NCBI GenBank assembly: GCA_021108215.1
Contig: JAIORK010000039.1
Location: 1 to 64,000, forward strand
Direction of reading: 5' to 3'
DNA length: 64,000 nucleotides
From: a bacterium
Lineage (GTDB): Bacteria; Oederibacteriota; JAAXVQ01; JAUVAV01
The notes beneath the pieces are model-generated. The model worked only from the letters and a program-made list of their open reading frames with translations. It was not told the DNA's origin and did not search any database. Below, piece after piece: positions 1-9,057 of the stretch. The first letter of the stretch is position 1. Every line of letters starts with the position of its first letter. A program made the position numbers and the translations under genes.

Positions 1-15
1 ATTATCAGTTTTCTT

Positions 16-35
16 GAGTCGAGGGACTCTTTTTT
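16..35 (+). terminator. weak candidate rho-independent terminator
   Basis: A 5-bp stem GAGTC/GACTC with a 4-nt loop is followed by six T on the plus strand. It could end a plus-strand gene lying left of the window. The stem is short, so the call is weak. The rest of 1-120 holds nothing else I recognise. Confidence 0.25.
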
Positions 36-120
36 ATCCCAATTTGTCGCACTTGTAATTACAATTCACAGGTTTGATAATCAAACGAAGCTTCCGAAGG
101 AATACCTAACACTTAAAAGT

Positions 121-1521
121 TCAACTCGCTTTCTTAATATCAAGACGTTTCAATGTCTGATTTAAGAATGTAACCGCCATCCCGATTTCCCTGGCTGTTT
201 TGGCTTTGTTCCAGTTGTGTTTTTGGAGATGGTAGAGGTAGTATTCTTTTTCTATTTCTTTTCTTTTTTTATCCAACCCTTGTTTAAACATCAAATAAGA
301 GCAATCAATATTTTCACTAGAGTCAGATATATTTCCATCGAATTGCTCTGCATCTTTTAAAAATTCTTCAACATCATCCTTCCCGATAATATTTCCTTTG
401 CACCGAACCATTCCCGTCTCGATACACAATGCCAATTCGCGAACATTTCCATTCCAACGATTCTTTAAAAAAATCTCCATCAGATCATCACTAACACCTG
501 CAATTTGTTTCTTAAATCCATTATTATATTTACGAACAAAGTAATCTACCAAGAGCGGAATATCAGGCTTTCTTTCGTATAAAGGAGGCACTTTCATTTT
601 ATTTGTTTTAATCCTTTGATACAGGTCCATTCTAAAACCACCATCGTTGACACACTTAGGCAACACTTTATTTGTTGCAAAAATAAAAACAACGTCAACA
701 TGTATCGGTTTTGCCGGAGCCCCGATCCTGGTAAATGTCTTATGTTGAATCAACCGCAATATTTTACACTGATGATAATTTGACAATTCACCGATTTCGT
801 CAAAAAAGACGACACCACCATCTGCTTCTTCAATTTTACCTTTTTTAGCAACCGCCCCATTAAAAGCATTTTTTTCATGTCCAAACAATTCACTTTCAAA
901 TAATTCCTTTGAAATCGTTGTGCAATCAATAATGGCAAGTGGTGCTTCTTTACGCGGACTCACTTGATGGTAATATTTCGCAAGTTCTTCTTTCCCGGTC
1001 CCATTTTCGCCAACAAACAACACATTACTCTGCGCAAACGCCGCATCACAAATTTTATCGGTTATTTCGATAATTTCAGGTGTTTTCCCAATAATCACAT
1101 TCTCATTCGCATCATAATCTTCCGAATCCCTGCTTTTTGTTCTTGGTTCGAGACACTTTCTGATTTTTTCCAAAAGCAAGTTTTCATCAGAAATTGGTTT
1201 TAAAAAATATCCATTAATCCCCAATATTCGCAGCCGCTTCATTTTTTCAGCATTCATCGTGCCGCTTATTACAAATACCGGCAATTCATCAATATTTGGA
1301 TATGATTCCCGAATGTCTTTTAAGATATCAATACCACGAACATCCCTTTCATCGCCAAAACTTAAATCCAGCGTAATAAGATTCGGCGCAAACATCTCAA
1401 TTTTTTCCAGCACACCTTCAGGACTCAATAGATAGTCAACTGTGTAACCTTCATCTTCAAAAATGGTTTTCAGTGTCTGGACAACTTTAATTTGATCTTC
1501 CAAAACAAGAATTCTCACCAA
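121..1521 (-). CDS. NtrC-family sigma-54-type response regulator with altered GAFTGA loop
   Basis: Residues 1-120 form a receiver domain: acidic pair E8/D9, phosphoacceptor D52 in LDLSFGD, and K108 in FLKPI. Residues 140-380 form an AAA+ sigma-54 interaction domain, with Walker A GENGTGKE (171-178), Walker B FFDEIGEL with D241/E242, and arginine-finger region FRMDLYQRI. The C-terminus (about 437-460) is a Fis-type helix-turn-helix. The sigma-54 contact loop reads NAFNGA (218-223) instead of GAFTGA, so two normally conserved positions differ; it may act poorly on, or independently of, standard sigma-54. It is the last gene of an operon with the kinase (19-nt gap) and the barrel/binding-protein sensor. 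The start is TTG 1521 or GTG 1518, behind AGAGGA. Family assignment is firm, target genes are not known. Confidence 0.9.
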   Translation of the reverse strand: MVRILVLEDQIKVVQTLKTIFEDEGYTVDYLLSPEGVLEKIEMFAPNLITLDLSFGDERDVRGIDILKDIRESYPNIDELPVFVISGTMNAEKMKRLRILGINGYFLKPISDENLLLEKIRKCLEPRTKSRDSEDYDANENVIIGKTPEIIEITDKICDAAFAQSNVLFVGENGTGKEELAKYYHQVSPRKEAPLAIIDCTTISKELFESELFGHEKNAFNGAVAKKGKIEEADGGVVFFDEIGELSNYHQCKILRLIQHKTFTRIGAPAKPIHVDVVFIFATNKVLPKCVNDGGFRMDLYQRIKTNKMKVPPLYERKPDIPLLVDYFVRKYNNGFKKQIAGVSDDLMEIFLKNRWNGNVRELALCIETGMVRCKGNIIGKDDVEEFLKDAEQFDGNISDSSENIDCSYLMFKQGLDKKRKEIEKEYYLYHLQKHNWNKAKTAREIGMAVTFLNQTLKRLDIKKAS

Positions 1522-1540
1522 CAGAGTTCCTCTCTTTCCA

Positions 1541-2806
1541 CTATTTTGTTTTTAACAGTGGCAAAACAATATAAAATGTCGTTCCTTTTCCTACAAGACT
1601 TTTAGTAATCCCCATCTCGCCGCCCATGATCCCAACAAGCTTTTTGGCATTTGCCAGGCCTAAACCCATACCGGCTTTTTTCGGATGCAATTGAATATAT
1701 GGCAGGAATATTTTCCGCCAATTTTCCCGAGCAATCCCCGGCCCTTGATCCTCAACAAATATCTTCACGCTCTCCGCTTCTTTCTTCACATCAACGGTTA
1801 TCGTGCTGTTCACCGGGGAAAATTTTATTGCATTATGAACTATATTTTTTATTATCCGGCATGTAATTTGTTGATCAACACTCACCAGGTGGGATTCTTT
1901 CTGTTGATTAAACAGTATTTTTATACCGAGACTAGATACTTGTTCCTCTACGCCTTCTAAAACCGATATCAACAGTTTTATCAAGTTAGTTTTTTCAAAA
2001 AAAGTTTCAACCGCCCCACTTTGTAAATGTTGCTGATCGTTTAAATTATTTAGAAATCGATCAATTGAGTCGGCACTCTCTTTCGTATTTTTCAAATCAT
2101 TTTCTATATCTGGAATTGCTGTCTTTCCCTTTGTTTTTTTCAACAATGAATTCATTTTTCCCTGAATCACAGTCAAATCCTGCTTGGCATCATGTGTGAT
2201 GCTGTAAATCATATCTTCCTTGGTTTTTTCTGCAATTTCCAATTTATGATGTATCCGAAAAAGAAAAAATCCCAAACCGGCAAGAATAAACAATAATACA
2301 ATAATCAAGATGAACGCCTGAACAATGCTTTGCTTGGGTTTCTCATATTCGCTTAGTGAAAAAACCATTTTTATATTTGTCGGTTTATCCTGATAATTCA
2401 GTTTCTGATTAACGTATAAATCTCTCTTTTCCTCATCAAAATATGATGCTTGTGATCCAATCCCAGACTTATCCAACCATGCATCATCCAATCCCTGCCG
2501 ATCGCCTGCCTTCCTGACCTCCTTTCCTTCAACATGAACTGATAAAAATCGGATAAAATCGATCTTACTCAAGAGCTGGATAATATCCGAAAAATAGCCA
2601 TATTCCTTGTTGGCAATAAAATTTTCCGCAGTTTTGGAAATATGCATGGAAAAGTTTTCATGTTCAGCCTGACGAACTTCCTCAAAACGCACAAGATTAG
2701 ACCAAATCCTCGTAATCGCTAACAATGAAATACAAATAACACAAAATCCGGCAATCATGATCCAGTATTTATTCAAACCAGTTCTTTTATTCATCTCACA
2801 CCGCAC
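1541..2806 (-). CDS. membrane sensor histidine kinase
   Basis: This is a 421-aa kinase. One transmembrane helix lies near residues 14-34 and a second near 162-184, enclosing a periplasmic domain of about 125 residues. No HAMP domain is visible: the second helix runs almost directly into the dimerisation helix with H205 in ITHDAKQDLT. The ATPase domain has an N box (NAIKFSP), a G1 box (DQGPGI) and a G2 box (MGLGLANAKKL). The start is GTG 2806, or ATG 2794 (residue 5). It sits 3 nt after the stop of the PorV/binding-protein gene and 19 nt before the regulator, so the three are almost certainly co-transcribed. The likely signal is relayed from the upstream periplasmic binding module; that is inference from gene order. 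Confidence 0.9.
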   Translation of the reverse strand: MRCEMNKRTGLNKYWIMIAGFCVICISLLAITRIWSNLVRFEEVRQAEHENFSMHISKTAENFIANKEYGYFSDIIQLLSKIDFIRFLSVHVEGKEVRKAGDRQGLDDAWLDKSGIGSQASYFDEEKRDLYVNQKLNYQDKPTNIKMVFSLSEYEKPKQSIVQAFILIIVLLFILAGLGFFLFRIHHKLEIAEKTKEDMIYSITHDAKQDLTVIQGKMNSLLKKTKGKTAIPDIENDLKNTKESADSIDRFLNNLNDQQHLQSGAVETFFEKTNLIKLLISVLEGVEEQVSSLGIKILFNQQKESHLVSVDQQITCRIIKNIVHNAIKFSPVNSTITVDVKKEAESVKIFVEDQGPGIARENWRKIFLPYIQLHPKKAGMGLGLANAKKLVGIMGGEMGITKSLVGKGTTFYIVLPLLKTK

Positions 2807-2809
2807 TTT

Positions 2810-4990
2810 CTATCTTTCCAAACGTTCAATACCAAAATATTTCAGTATTCTGCGAATTTCCGGTTCCTGATGCATTTCTACTGCACTATTCATAAGATTT
2901 TGAATTGCTTGGTTTTTTACATTGCTCATTGATGTTCGCAAATAAATTGATATATTGGGTTTTGACTCAAACCTGGCAATCTCTTTCAATTTAGGAAAAT
3001 CCGCCATAAATCCAGCAATCTTGTAAATGAATTCATACTCAATGATAGCGTCAACCGCTTTCACCTGCAAGGCACGCAGACTATCCCTGATATTTCGTTG
3101 AACCTCGATAATAGTGAAATAGTCATCATCTGCAAATTGCTTTTTCAATTGTTTCACAACTTTGACATTGGCACATCCAATCCGTTTTCCTTTTAAATCC
3201 TCCAATACGTTTATCCGACTGTCCGGTAGTGTTACCAGACAGCACGCCTGATCTTTCTTGCCATCAGTCACAACGGTTAATACCGGCAAAAGAAGTTGAT
3301 GCTCTATGTATTGATCCAACTCCGCGTTGTAGGATGCAATAATATCAATCTTACCGTCCGTATAATTCAATTGAAGCTCGGCTGCACCTGCATAATCCAA
3401 TTCAACAGGCATCCCGCATTGTTTTTCTAAATAGTCCTTGATATATTGTATTTTTTGTAAAAAGTCTGAACGACCGAGAAAATCTTCCCCAATTTTCGTC
3501 TCGATCCCGATAATAATCCTATCAATATACTTCTCAGGAATAACAGGGATAATATTTTTTTGCGTTTCAATTTGTACATTTTTCATTTCTAATTCCCTAA
3601 CCAATTGATCAAACTTTTCATTCAGTTCAGCAAACACTTGCCAAGCTTCCTCTACTGACTGCTCAGCTCTTCCTGCCTTTTCTTTCAGATTTTGCGAACC
3701 ACTTTCCGCCTTATAGACTGCCACAGTGGCTTGAAGCCTGGCTTTCCCAAGTAAACCCTGTTGGCGATCCAGCACTTCTTTCATTCGAATCGCAGTCTCC
3801 GGATCTTTGCCAGTCAACCCTTCCCAGGCCTTCGCCACTTCATCTTTAGTATTTTCTGATGTCTCTATGGCCATATTAGCCATAAGGGTCACTTCCGTTA
3901 TTCGCAAAATTTTGTCCTTGTATTTTCTCCAATCTGAATCAGTCCGGTTCAATAGACTTCCCCACCGCAAGATCATACCAACGCGATGAGACCCCAAAGA
4001 ACCTTGTATTTGAAATGGATATGAAAAAGCATAATCCAACTGCATATCCACGGAACCGGTATTCCACCAATTTTTAATACTCATTCCGGCAGTCGCACGA
4101 TCAGTATTGATCCCCAGACGAATAGCAGCAATATTTTCAAGCCACCATGATTCAACCCCAAATTTAGGGAGATAAACATTATTGCGCATCGAGAGTTCCC
4201 CTGTCGCCAGCACTGAATCAAGCATAGCAATATTCTTATTCAGATGAAGCGTGTAAGCAGCCCCGAGCCGGTATATTGCCGGAACATATTCGTCACAGAC
4301 CAAACCTACATTTGCAGGAATGATATTATCAACCGCAAAACCAATATTTAAATTCTCCAGCAGCGTAACCAAGATTCCGGCGTCTACGGTAAACCCATAA
4401 CGCTGCCGGTCGTCCGAGGGAAAATCATCCCTGAATTCATCCCCTACATCAACAATCCAATGCAAGACTTTCGCGGTCATGCCGAAATCAATCGTCAAAC
4501 CGCTGTCAAGCGTGTAGGGTTTCCAAAGATTTTTTCCATATGACATTGTAAATGTATTTTCTTTATATAAAACTGTATCAAACTGAGTCCAGCTAATTCC
4601 CATGGTTCCATAAATCCCGGAAATCGGAACTGCCAGAGAAAGGAAATTATATCCAAACCGGTCATCAGCATTATTGTATAACCGCACATTGAGGTTAGAA
4701 TAAAGATCCGCATACATACCAATCAATTCCATAGCAGTCAACCGGCTCAATCCGGCCGGATTGAAAAGCACTGCATTGGCATCATCCGCCACAGCCACAA
4801 AAGCTTCTCCCATACCCGCAGGCCTTGCGCCATCAATAAAATCCATAAAATAAGTATGTCCGGGGGCCGCACTCGATAGTATCAAACCCATCAAAGCTAT
4901 GATTTGAATACTCCGGCGCAGACAAAGAACCAATCTGGCGCTGCATTCGCATGCTAAAAATTGTAACCAATACAATTTCATTTTCCCCAT
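2810..4990 (-). CDS. PorV/UPF0164-like barrel fused to coiled coil and PhnD-type periplasmic binding domain
   Basis: This 726-aa exported protein begins with an unusually long n-region and a hydrophobic signal (about residues 27-46). Residues about 47-360 resemble PorV/UPF0164-type barrels: the block GARPAGMGEAFVAVADD with DANAVLFNPAGLS is typical of that group. Residues about 370-480 are Glu/Lys/Ala-rich and look coiled-coil. Residues about 490-726 resemble a phosphonate/SBP-type binding domain (VLEDLKGKRIGCANV and a GKIDIIASYN segment). The start is supported by AGGAG seven nt before ATG 4990. Barrel plus soluble binding domain in one chain, followed at once by a histidine kinase and a regulator, suggests an envelope-spanning sensor. 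The ligand is unknown. The fusion itself is the odd feature. Confidence 0.75.
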   Translation of the reverse strand: MGKMKLYWLQFLACECSARLVLCLRRSIQIIALMGLILSSAAPGHTYFMDFIDGARPAGMGEAFVAVADDANAVLFNPAGLSRLTAMELIGMYADLYSNLNVRLYNNADDRFGYNFLSLAVPISGIYGTMGISWTQFDTVLYKENTFTMSYGKNLWKPYTLDSGLTIDFGMTAKVLHWIVDVGDEFRDDFPSDDRQRYGFTVDAGILVTLLENLNIGFAVDNIIPANVGLVCDEYVPAIYRLGAAYTLHLNKNIAMLDSVLATGELSMRNNVYLPKFGVESWWLENIAAIRLGINTDRATAGMSIKNWWNTGSVDMQLDYAFSYPFQIQGSLGSHRVGMILRWGSLLNRTDSDWRKYKDKILRITEVTLMANMAIETSENTKDEVAKAWEGLTGKDPETAIRMKEVLDRQQGLLGKARLQATVAVYKAESGSQNLKEKAGRAEQSVEEAWQVFAELNEKFDQLVRELEMKNVQIETQKNIIPVIPEKYIDRIIIGIETKIGEDFLGRSDFLQKIQYIKDYLEKQCGMPVELDYAGAAELQLNYTDGKIDIIASYNAELDQYIEHQLLLPVLTVVTDGKKDQACCLVTLPDSRINVLEDLKGKRIGCANVKVVKQLKKQFADDDYFTIIEVQRNIRDSLRALQVKAVDAIIEYEFIYKIAGFMADFPKLKEIARFESKPNISIYLRTSMSNVKNQAIQNLMNSAVEMHQEPEIRRILKYFGIERLER

Positions 4991-5007
4991 TTTTCCGCTC
5001 CTAGTAA

Positions 5008-5037
5008 CTAGATGTCATTCAACACCATAATATTTCA
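5008..5037 (-). promoter_or_regulatory. shared upstream element, copy 1
   Basis: On the minus strand this reads TGAAATATTA, 12 nt, then ACATCTAG, 18 nt upstream of the start of the barrel/binding-protein gene. The same layout occurs upstream of three exported-protein genes (6671-6703, 8963-8997, 17151-17182). The closeness to the ribosome-binding site here argues for a protein- or RNA-binding element rather than a simple -10 box. Confidence 0.45.
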
Positions 5038-5112
5038 CACTATTTTTTTTATATTTTCCTGTGCAAGCGTATTTAAAGTTATCATAACTTGTATATTGTT
5101 TTTTGTGCATTT

Positions 5113-6639
5113 TCACTTAATCAACACAACTTTCCCGGTCACCCGTTTTCCCTCTGCCTCAATCTGGTAAATATACACCCCGCCCTCGCAGAGATGCCCG
5201 GCATCCGAGCGCCCGTCCCAAATCCGTTTGTTTTCCAACTTCTTCACGATTTTCCCCTTCAAGTTCATGATGCTTACCGAATACGGCATCATAGGATTAT
5301 CCATCCCAAAAACAAACTCAACTAATTTCCCATTGTGCGGAACATAAGGATTCGGGACGGCATAGCCACCATTAGAGAAACATGGAAGCGCGGTTGGAGT
5401 TGCAGTTGCAATTGGCGTACTCGTCGTTGTCTGTGTAATCGTCGGTGTAATGGTAGATGTTGGCGTGCTGGTTGGCGTCGGAGTAGGCGGCACAAATACT
5501 TCTTTGGCAATATAGACTTGTTTTGCGTCCCAAGATGATCCATCCCGCTCATCCCATCCAACGTAGACAACACCACCAGATTGAGAGATACCGGAAGCAT
5601 CTGTAATTCTGCTATTATCGCTCAATTTCGTGTCCAGCATCTCCCAGGAAAAACCATTCCAGTATTTTATAAAGACATCCTGACCATAATAATGCTCCAC
5701 AGAAACCAACGGGGTATTTTCAAAAAAAGCAATCCCTGACACTGTGCAGTAATTCATTTGCGGTATGCTCTCCACAAGATTCAAAGAATCCCCCAGCTGG
5801 GTCCACGCACCATTATCAGAATAAAAAACCGAAACAACTTGAGGCCAGTAATTATTCGGACCGCTTGATCTAACGATATAGAATGTCCCATCTTCTGAAA
5901 CCCCCATGGTATATGAATCTGCTGCATAAACTGCAGAATTTATTTTCCGTTCCCAGGTAGTTCCATTAAAAAATTTCAAATAGACTGGCGCGGTGCCAAA
6001 CCCCTGTTTATAGGCCACATAAGGAACATCTTCGTATACTTCAATAAATGGTTCTATACCAGATTCCCCATCATCATTTACATGGTTCCCCACCAATGAC
6101 CAATCTGTTCCATTCCATTTTTTGACATAAACAGTAATTGGTGTGATGTCGGATTCATACCAGGTCATATATGGCATTTCAGTGCTATCAACAGCCAGCT
6201 TGGGTGGATACATATCTGCAGTAGCATTCACTCTGAAGCTGCTTCCAATATTGGCCCATGAACTCCCATTCCATAAATATGCTGTCAAATCTTGGTCAAC
6301 ATTTGCTCCTGCGCATGCTAAATAGATTTTATTTTGCGAAACCACTTTGATGTCAGGATAAGAATGCTGTCCAAAAACACTGCCAATTTGTTCCCAGTCT
6401 GTACCATTCCATTTTTTTACATATACCTTATCATCTGTTGCATATCGGGATGTTGTTTCATAAAACGCAATATAAGGAGTGCCATCCGGTGCACAATCCA
6501 CACTGGTAAAACGTGCCGCATGATCAACATTTGTATTTAAGTAATCTCCAAGTTGTTCCCACGCACCAAAAACAACATGAGTTGAAAATAAAAGACAAAT
6601 CATAATTAATAAAAAAATATTTCTAAACATAAAAACCAC
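5113..6639 (-). CDS. exported beta-propeller-like protein with Thr/Pro linker and FlgD-like C-terminal module
   Basis: A signal peptide ends near VVFGA (about residue 26). Residues about 28-390 carry repeated units of the type YVKKWNGTDWEQIG or WNGSSWANIG, which suggests a beta-propeller or similar repeat fold. A Thr/Pro/Ser-rich spacer (about 392-420) precedes an 85-residue C-terminal module with PNPYVP, WDGRSDAGHLCEGG and GKVVLIK. Such modules are FlgD-Ig-like and resemble C-terminal sorting or anchoring domains of secreted proteins. No binding specificity can be read off. The start is GTG 6639 with AAGGA 6 nt upstream, or ATG 6630. Its C-terminal module is close to that of the gene ending at 15612. 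Confidence 0.75.
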   Translation of the reverse strand: MVFMFRNIFLLIMICLLFSTHVVFGAWEQLGDYLNTNVDHAARFTSVDCAPDGTPYIAFYETTSRYATDDKVYVKKWNGTDWEQIGSVFGQHSYPDIKVVSQNKIYLACAGANVDQDLTAYLWNGSSWANIGSSFRVNATADMYPPKLAVDSTEMPYMTWYESDITPITVYVKKWNGTDWSLVGNHVNDDGESGIEPFIEVYEDVPYVAYKQGFGTAPVYLKFFNGTTWERKINSAVYAADSYTMGVSEDGTFYIVRSSGPNNYWPQVVSVFYSDNGAWTQLGDSLNLVESIPQMNYCTVSGIAFFENTPLVSVEHYYGQDVFIKYWNGFSWEMLDTKLSDNSRITDASGISQSGGVVYVGWDERDGSSWDAKQVYIAKEVFVPPTPTPTSTPTSTITPTITQTTTSTPIATATPTALPCFSNGGYAVPNPYVPHNGKLVEFVFGMDNPMMPYSVSIMNLKGKIVKKLENKRIWDGRSDAGHLCEGGVYIYQIEAEGKRVTGKVVLIK

Positions 6640-6670
6640 CCGACTTCCTTTATTATAAATATCTATTTAA

Positions 6671-6703
6671 TTATAAGATGCTTCCAACATAGTTTTTATT
6701 GCA
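6671..6703 (-). promoter_or_regulatory. shared upstream element, copy 2
   Basis: Minus-strand TGCAATAAAA, 12 nt, then GCATCTTATAAT. It lies about 32 nt upstream of the propeller-like protein gene. It matches the copy at 17151-17182 over both conserved blocks with identical spacing. The TATAAT overlapping its end could serve as a -10 box. Confidence 0.45.
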
Positions 6704-6764
6704 TTATTTTTTATGTGATTAGGAATTAGCAATTATTCAACAAGTGCTTGTAAATAAGAAATGG

Positions 6765-7568
6765 TTATTTAACCAGCACAACCTTCCCGCTTGCGCGCTC
6801 CCCCTCCGTCTCAATCTGGTAGATGTAGACGCCGCCCTCACAAAAACCGCCTTGTTCATTTCTGCCGTCCCAGGTATTCGTGTTGTTCAAGGACCTCACA
6901 TGCCTCCCGCGTAGATTCATGATTTTTATACTGTAATCTTTGATTAAAAAATCAGATATTTTCCCTATCCGGGTAAACATCCCGGTTGTGGGTGTAAAAG
7001 GATCGGGATCTGCATAAGCATCGCAGAAAAGATCTTCATCCGAATGATTATCCGGCCTAGAATAAATTCTAATATAATCAATTTTCACTTCACTCTGCCC
7101 GGGAATGCCATCAATCCACAGTTTAATTACGGAATAGTCCCAACCGGGTTGATGCTCAATCCGGGCATATTCAATGCGTTCTGACACAAGATTGTCAAAA
7201 ACCAGAAAATTATTTTTATCATTATAAACATCCTGAATTTGAACATCCAATGTTGTATCAGGAGACATACTTTCAATTTTAATCTCAAATATATTATCAT
7301 GATCCAATATCAGGCTTGAAATAACCGGAGACATCACATCGCCATACTCCTTATCTGCATTTTGTTCCAGACGAATAACGGCATAGCCCTGACCATCACC
7401 ACTAATTGTGGCATTGTTATATCCTGATTGCCAGGCGTCCTCTGTGCGATTGATCGACCACTTAAAATTTTCGACATAATCCGCAGCATATACCGGCAGA
7501 ACACTTGCAATCAGCACACAAACAAGCAATCCACACATCCAATAAATACATCTCACCCGCAGCATCAT
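6765..7568 (-). CDS. small exported jelly-roll-like protein with FlgD-like C-terminal module
   Basis: This 267-aa protein has a signal peptide ending near VYAADY (about residue 29). Residues about 35-175 are beta-rich and resemble a carbohydrate-binding-module-like jelly roll, ending in KIDYIRIYSR; the neighbour at 7597-8898 has comparable endings (VDEVKIFR, IDYVKIYK). The FlgD-like module occupies about 185-267 with WDGRNEQGGFCEGG and GKVVLVK, and has no Thr/Pro spacer. The start ATG 7568 follows GAGG. It is 28 nt downstream of the 7597-8898 gene, so both probably share a transcript. Carbohydrate or surface binding is plausible but inferred only from fold resemblance. Confidence 0.65.
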   Translation of the reverse strand: MMLRVRCIYWMCGLLVCVLIASVLPVYAADYVENFKWSINRTEDAWQSGYNNATISGDGQGYAVIRLEQNADKEYGDVMSPVISSLILDHDNIFEIKIESMSPDTTLDVQIQDVYNDKNNFLVFDNLVSERIEYARIEHQPGWDYSVIKLWIDGIPGQSEVKIDYIRIYSRPDNHSDEDLFCDAYADPDPFTPTTGMFTRIGKISDFLIKDYSIKIMNLRGRHVRSLNNTNTWDGRNEQGGFCEGGVYIYQIETEGERASGKVVLVK

Positions 7569-7596
7569 GTGTGCCTCATTTTTGAAAACATTCTTT

Positions 7597-8898
7597 TTAT
7601 TTTATAACAACAATCGATCCATGAACGCGCTGATTGCCTGATTTGACCTGAAATAAATAAATCCCGCCTTCACATAAATGTCCCTGACTGCTTCTCCCAT
7701 CCCATCGATACTCATTTTCCAATGTACGGATCAACCTTCCCCGCACATCCATAATCTTTATCGTATAGCTGTCATAGCCCGCAACCAGTTTGAATAAAAT
7801 GTTGGCCATCTTACCATTGCCCGGAATAAACGGATTGGGTACAGCGAAAACAGCATTTTCAGGAGATGTAATACTCGTTTTCGAGTTGTCCTGCTGAGTA
7901 TTATCTTTATAAATTTTCACATAATCAATTGTGTATGACGCCCCTTCTGCAGGCGCCTCAATTCCAAATGCAATCGTCAGCAATGCTGTACCGGTCCATA
8001 GTCGTTCCGGCTGAGTCAACAGATCAATCAAATAAATACCCGGTTGCGTAATCGTCGCAACACCAATGGAATCCCAAGTCGGGATTTCCTTCAGGCTGAT
8101 TGGACAGGCTGTATTTTCCGTAAAACCGGAGACTTTCACTTCCATATAACGGCACTCATCAAAATCCCAATAAATCCCGGGTGTATACACTTCTGCCCAA
8201 GGATCTTCATGGCTCCCTTTATTCTCCACAAACGTAACCACCGCCCACGAACTTTCTGCTGTATACTCAATTCTCGCACCCATGTTCGTATCATCTTCAC
8301 GATCCCACCAGTTCTTCACACTAACGCCTGCATCGCCAATTAGATCATCACGCCATAAAACCTGCTCTTCCGTGGTATTGCGGAATATTTTAACCTCATC
8401 CACGACCAGATAGGCTCCCGGCGAATCACTAATCACAATCCGAATACGAAAATCCTTGTAGCCCTGCCATTGCAGCGCATGAGCAAAATTGAATGAAAAA
8501 ATACCCACTGCACCGCTTAGCGGATACAAAGGAAATTCCCGGCCAGGATTCCCGAGATCTTCCAGGCATATATTCCATTGCTGTGTTGCTGTATAAGATA
8601 TATCACTTACATTAATTTGCAGTGTATTGTAAATATCCACATTGCATTGATAGATTTTCTCAGAATAAATTTTTGCTGAAGTCGTGATTCCGGCAGGTGT
8701 AATCATGGCATGAGAACCATCCTGATGATAAACAATAGACGCCATGTTTGGCTGCTGAATATCCGTTGCATCTTGCCACTTTGCCGGTTGTTGTCCGGGC
8801 AAACCATCAAAGGTATCCTGCCAGAATATATCCGAAGCAATTGCCTGACCGGCCGTACATGCAATGATTAAAATGACACTCCAAACGCGAATATTCAT
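7597..8898 (-). CDS. exported protein with two jelly-roll-like domains and FlgD-like C-terminal module
   Basis: The protein is 433 aa when started at ATG 8898, six nt behind AGGGAA; a longer upstream frame lacks a signal-peptide-like start. The signal peptide ends near AIASDI (about residue 22). Two beta-rich domains follow, about 23-180 and 185-330, each closing with a V[DE]xVKI[FY]-type strand, as in CBM-like jelly rolls. A short spacer leads to the FlgD-like module (about 350-433) with PNPFIP, WDGRSSQGHLCEGG and a basic end. It is probably the first gene of a two-gene unit with 6765-7568. No catalytic motif was seen, so it is likely a binding or structural surface protein. Confidence 0.65.
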   Translation of the reverse strand: MNIRVWSVILIIACTAGQAIASDIFWQDTFDGLPGQQPAKWQDATDIQQPNMASIVYHQDGSHAMITPAGITTSAKIYSEKIYQCNVDIYNTLQINVSDISYTATQQWNICLEDLGNPGREFPLYPLSGAVGIFSFNFAHALQWQGYKDFRIRIVISDSPGAYLVVDEVKIFRNTTEEQVLWRDDLIGDAGVSVKNWWDREDDTNMGARIEYTAESSWAVVTFVENKGSHEDPWAEVYTPGIYWDFDECRYMEVKVSGFTENTACPISLKEIPTWDSIGVATITQPGIYLIDLLTQPERLWTGTALLTIAFGIEAPAEGASYTIDYVKIYKDNTQQDNSKTSITSPENAVFAVPNPFIPGNGKMANILFKLVAGYDSYTIKIMDVRGRLIRTLENEYRWDGRSSQGHLCEGGIYLFQVKSGNQRVHGSIVVIK

Positions 8899-8962
8899 CA
8901 TTTTCCCTTCATAATCCGGTTTTGTCATGTACACAAATAAAACATAATGCTGAATACGCCAC

Positions 8963-8997
8963 ATAACCTAGATGACTTCCGCAATCAAATTATTGCA
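8963..8997 (-). promoter_or_regulatory. shared upstream element, copy 3
   Basis: Minus-strand TGCAATAATT, 12 nt, then TCATCTAGG, about 65 nt upstream of ATG 8898. Spacing between the two blocks equals that of the other three copies. Confidence 0.45.
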
Positions 8998-9057
8998 TGA
9001 TTTTTGATACAGGCTGCATTTTATTTCCTTAATGATTTGAATCCAATATCCTGATAT

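Noticed and set aside
5008..5014. Reading the CATCT block of the shared element as a plain -10 box
   Set aside because: At 5008 it is only a few nt from the ribosome-binding site, leaving almost no leader; spacing to start codons varies from 18 to 112 nt.
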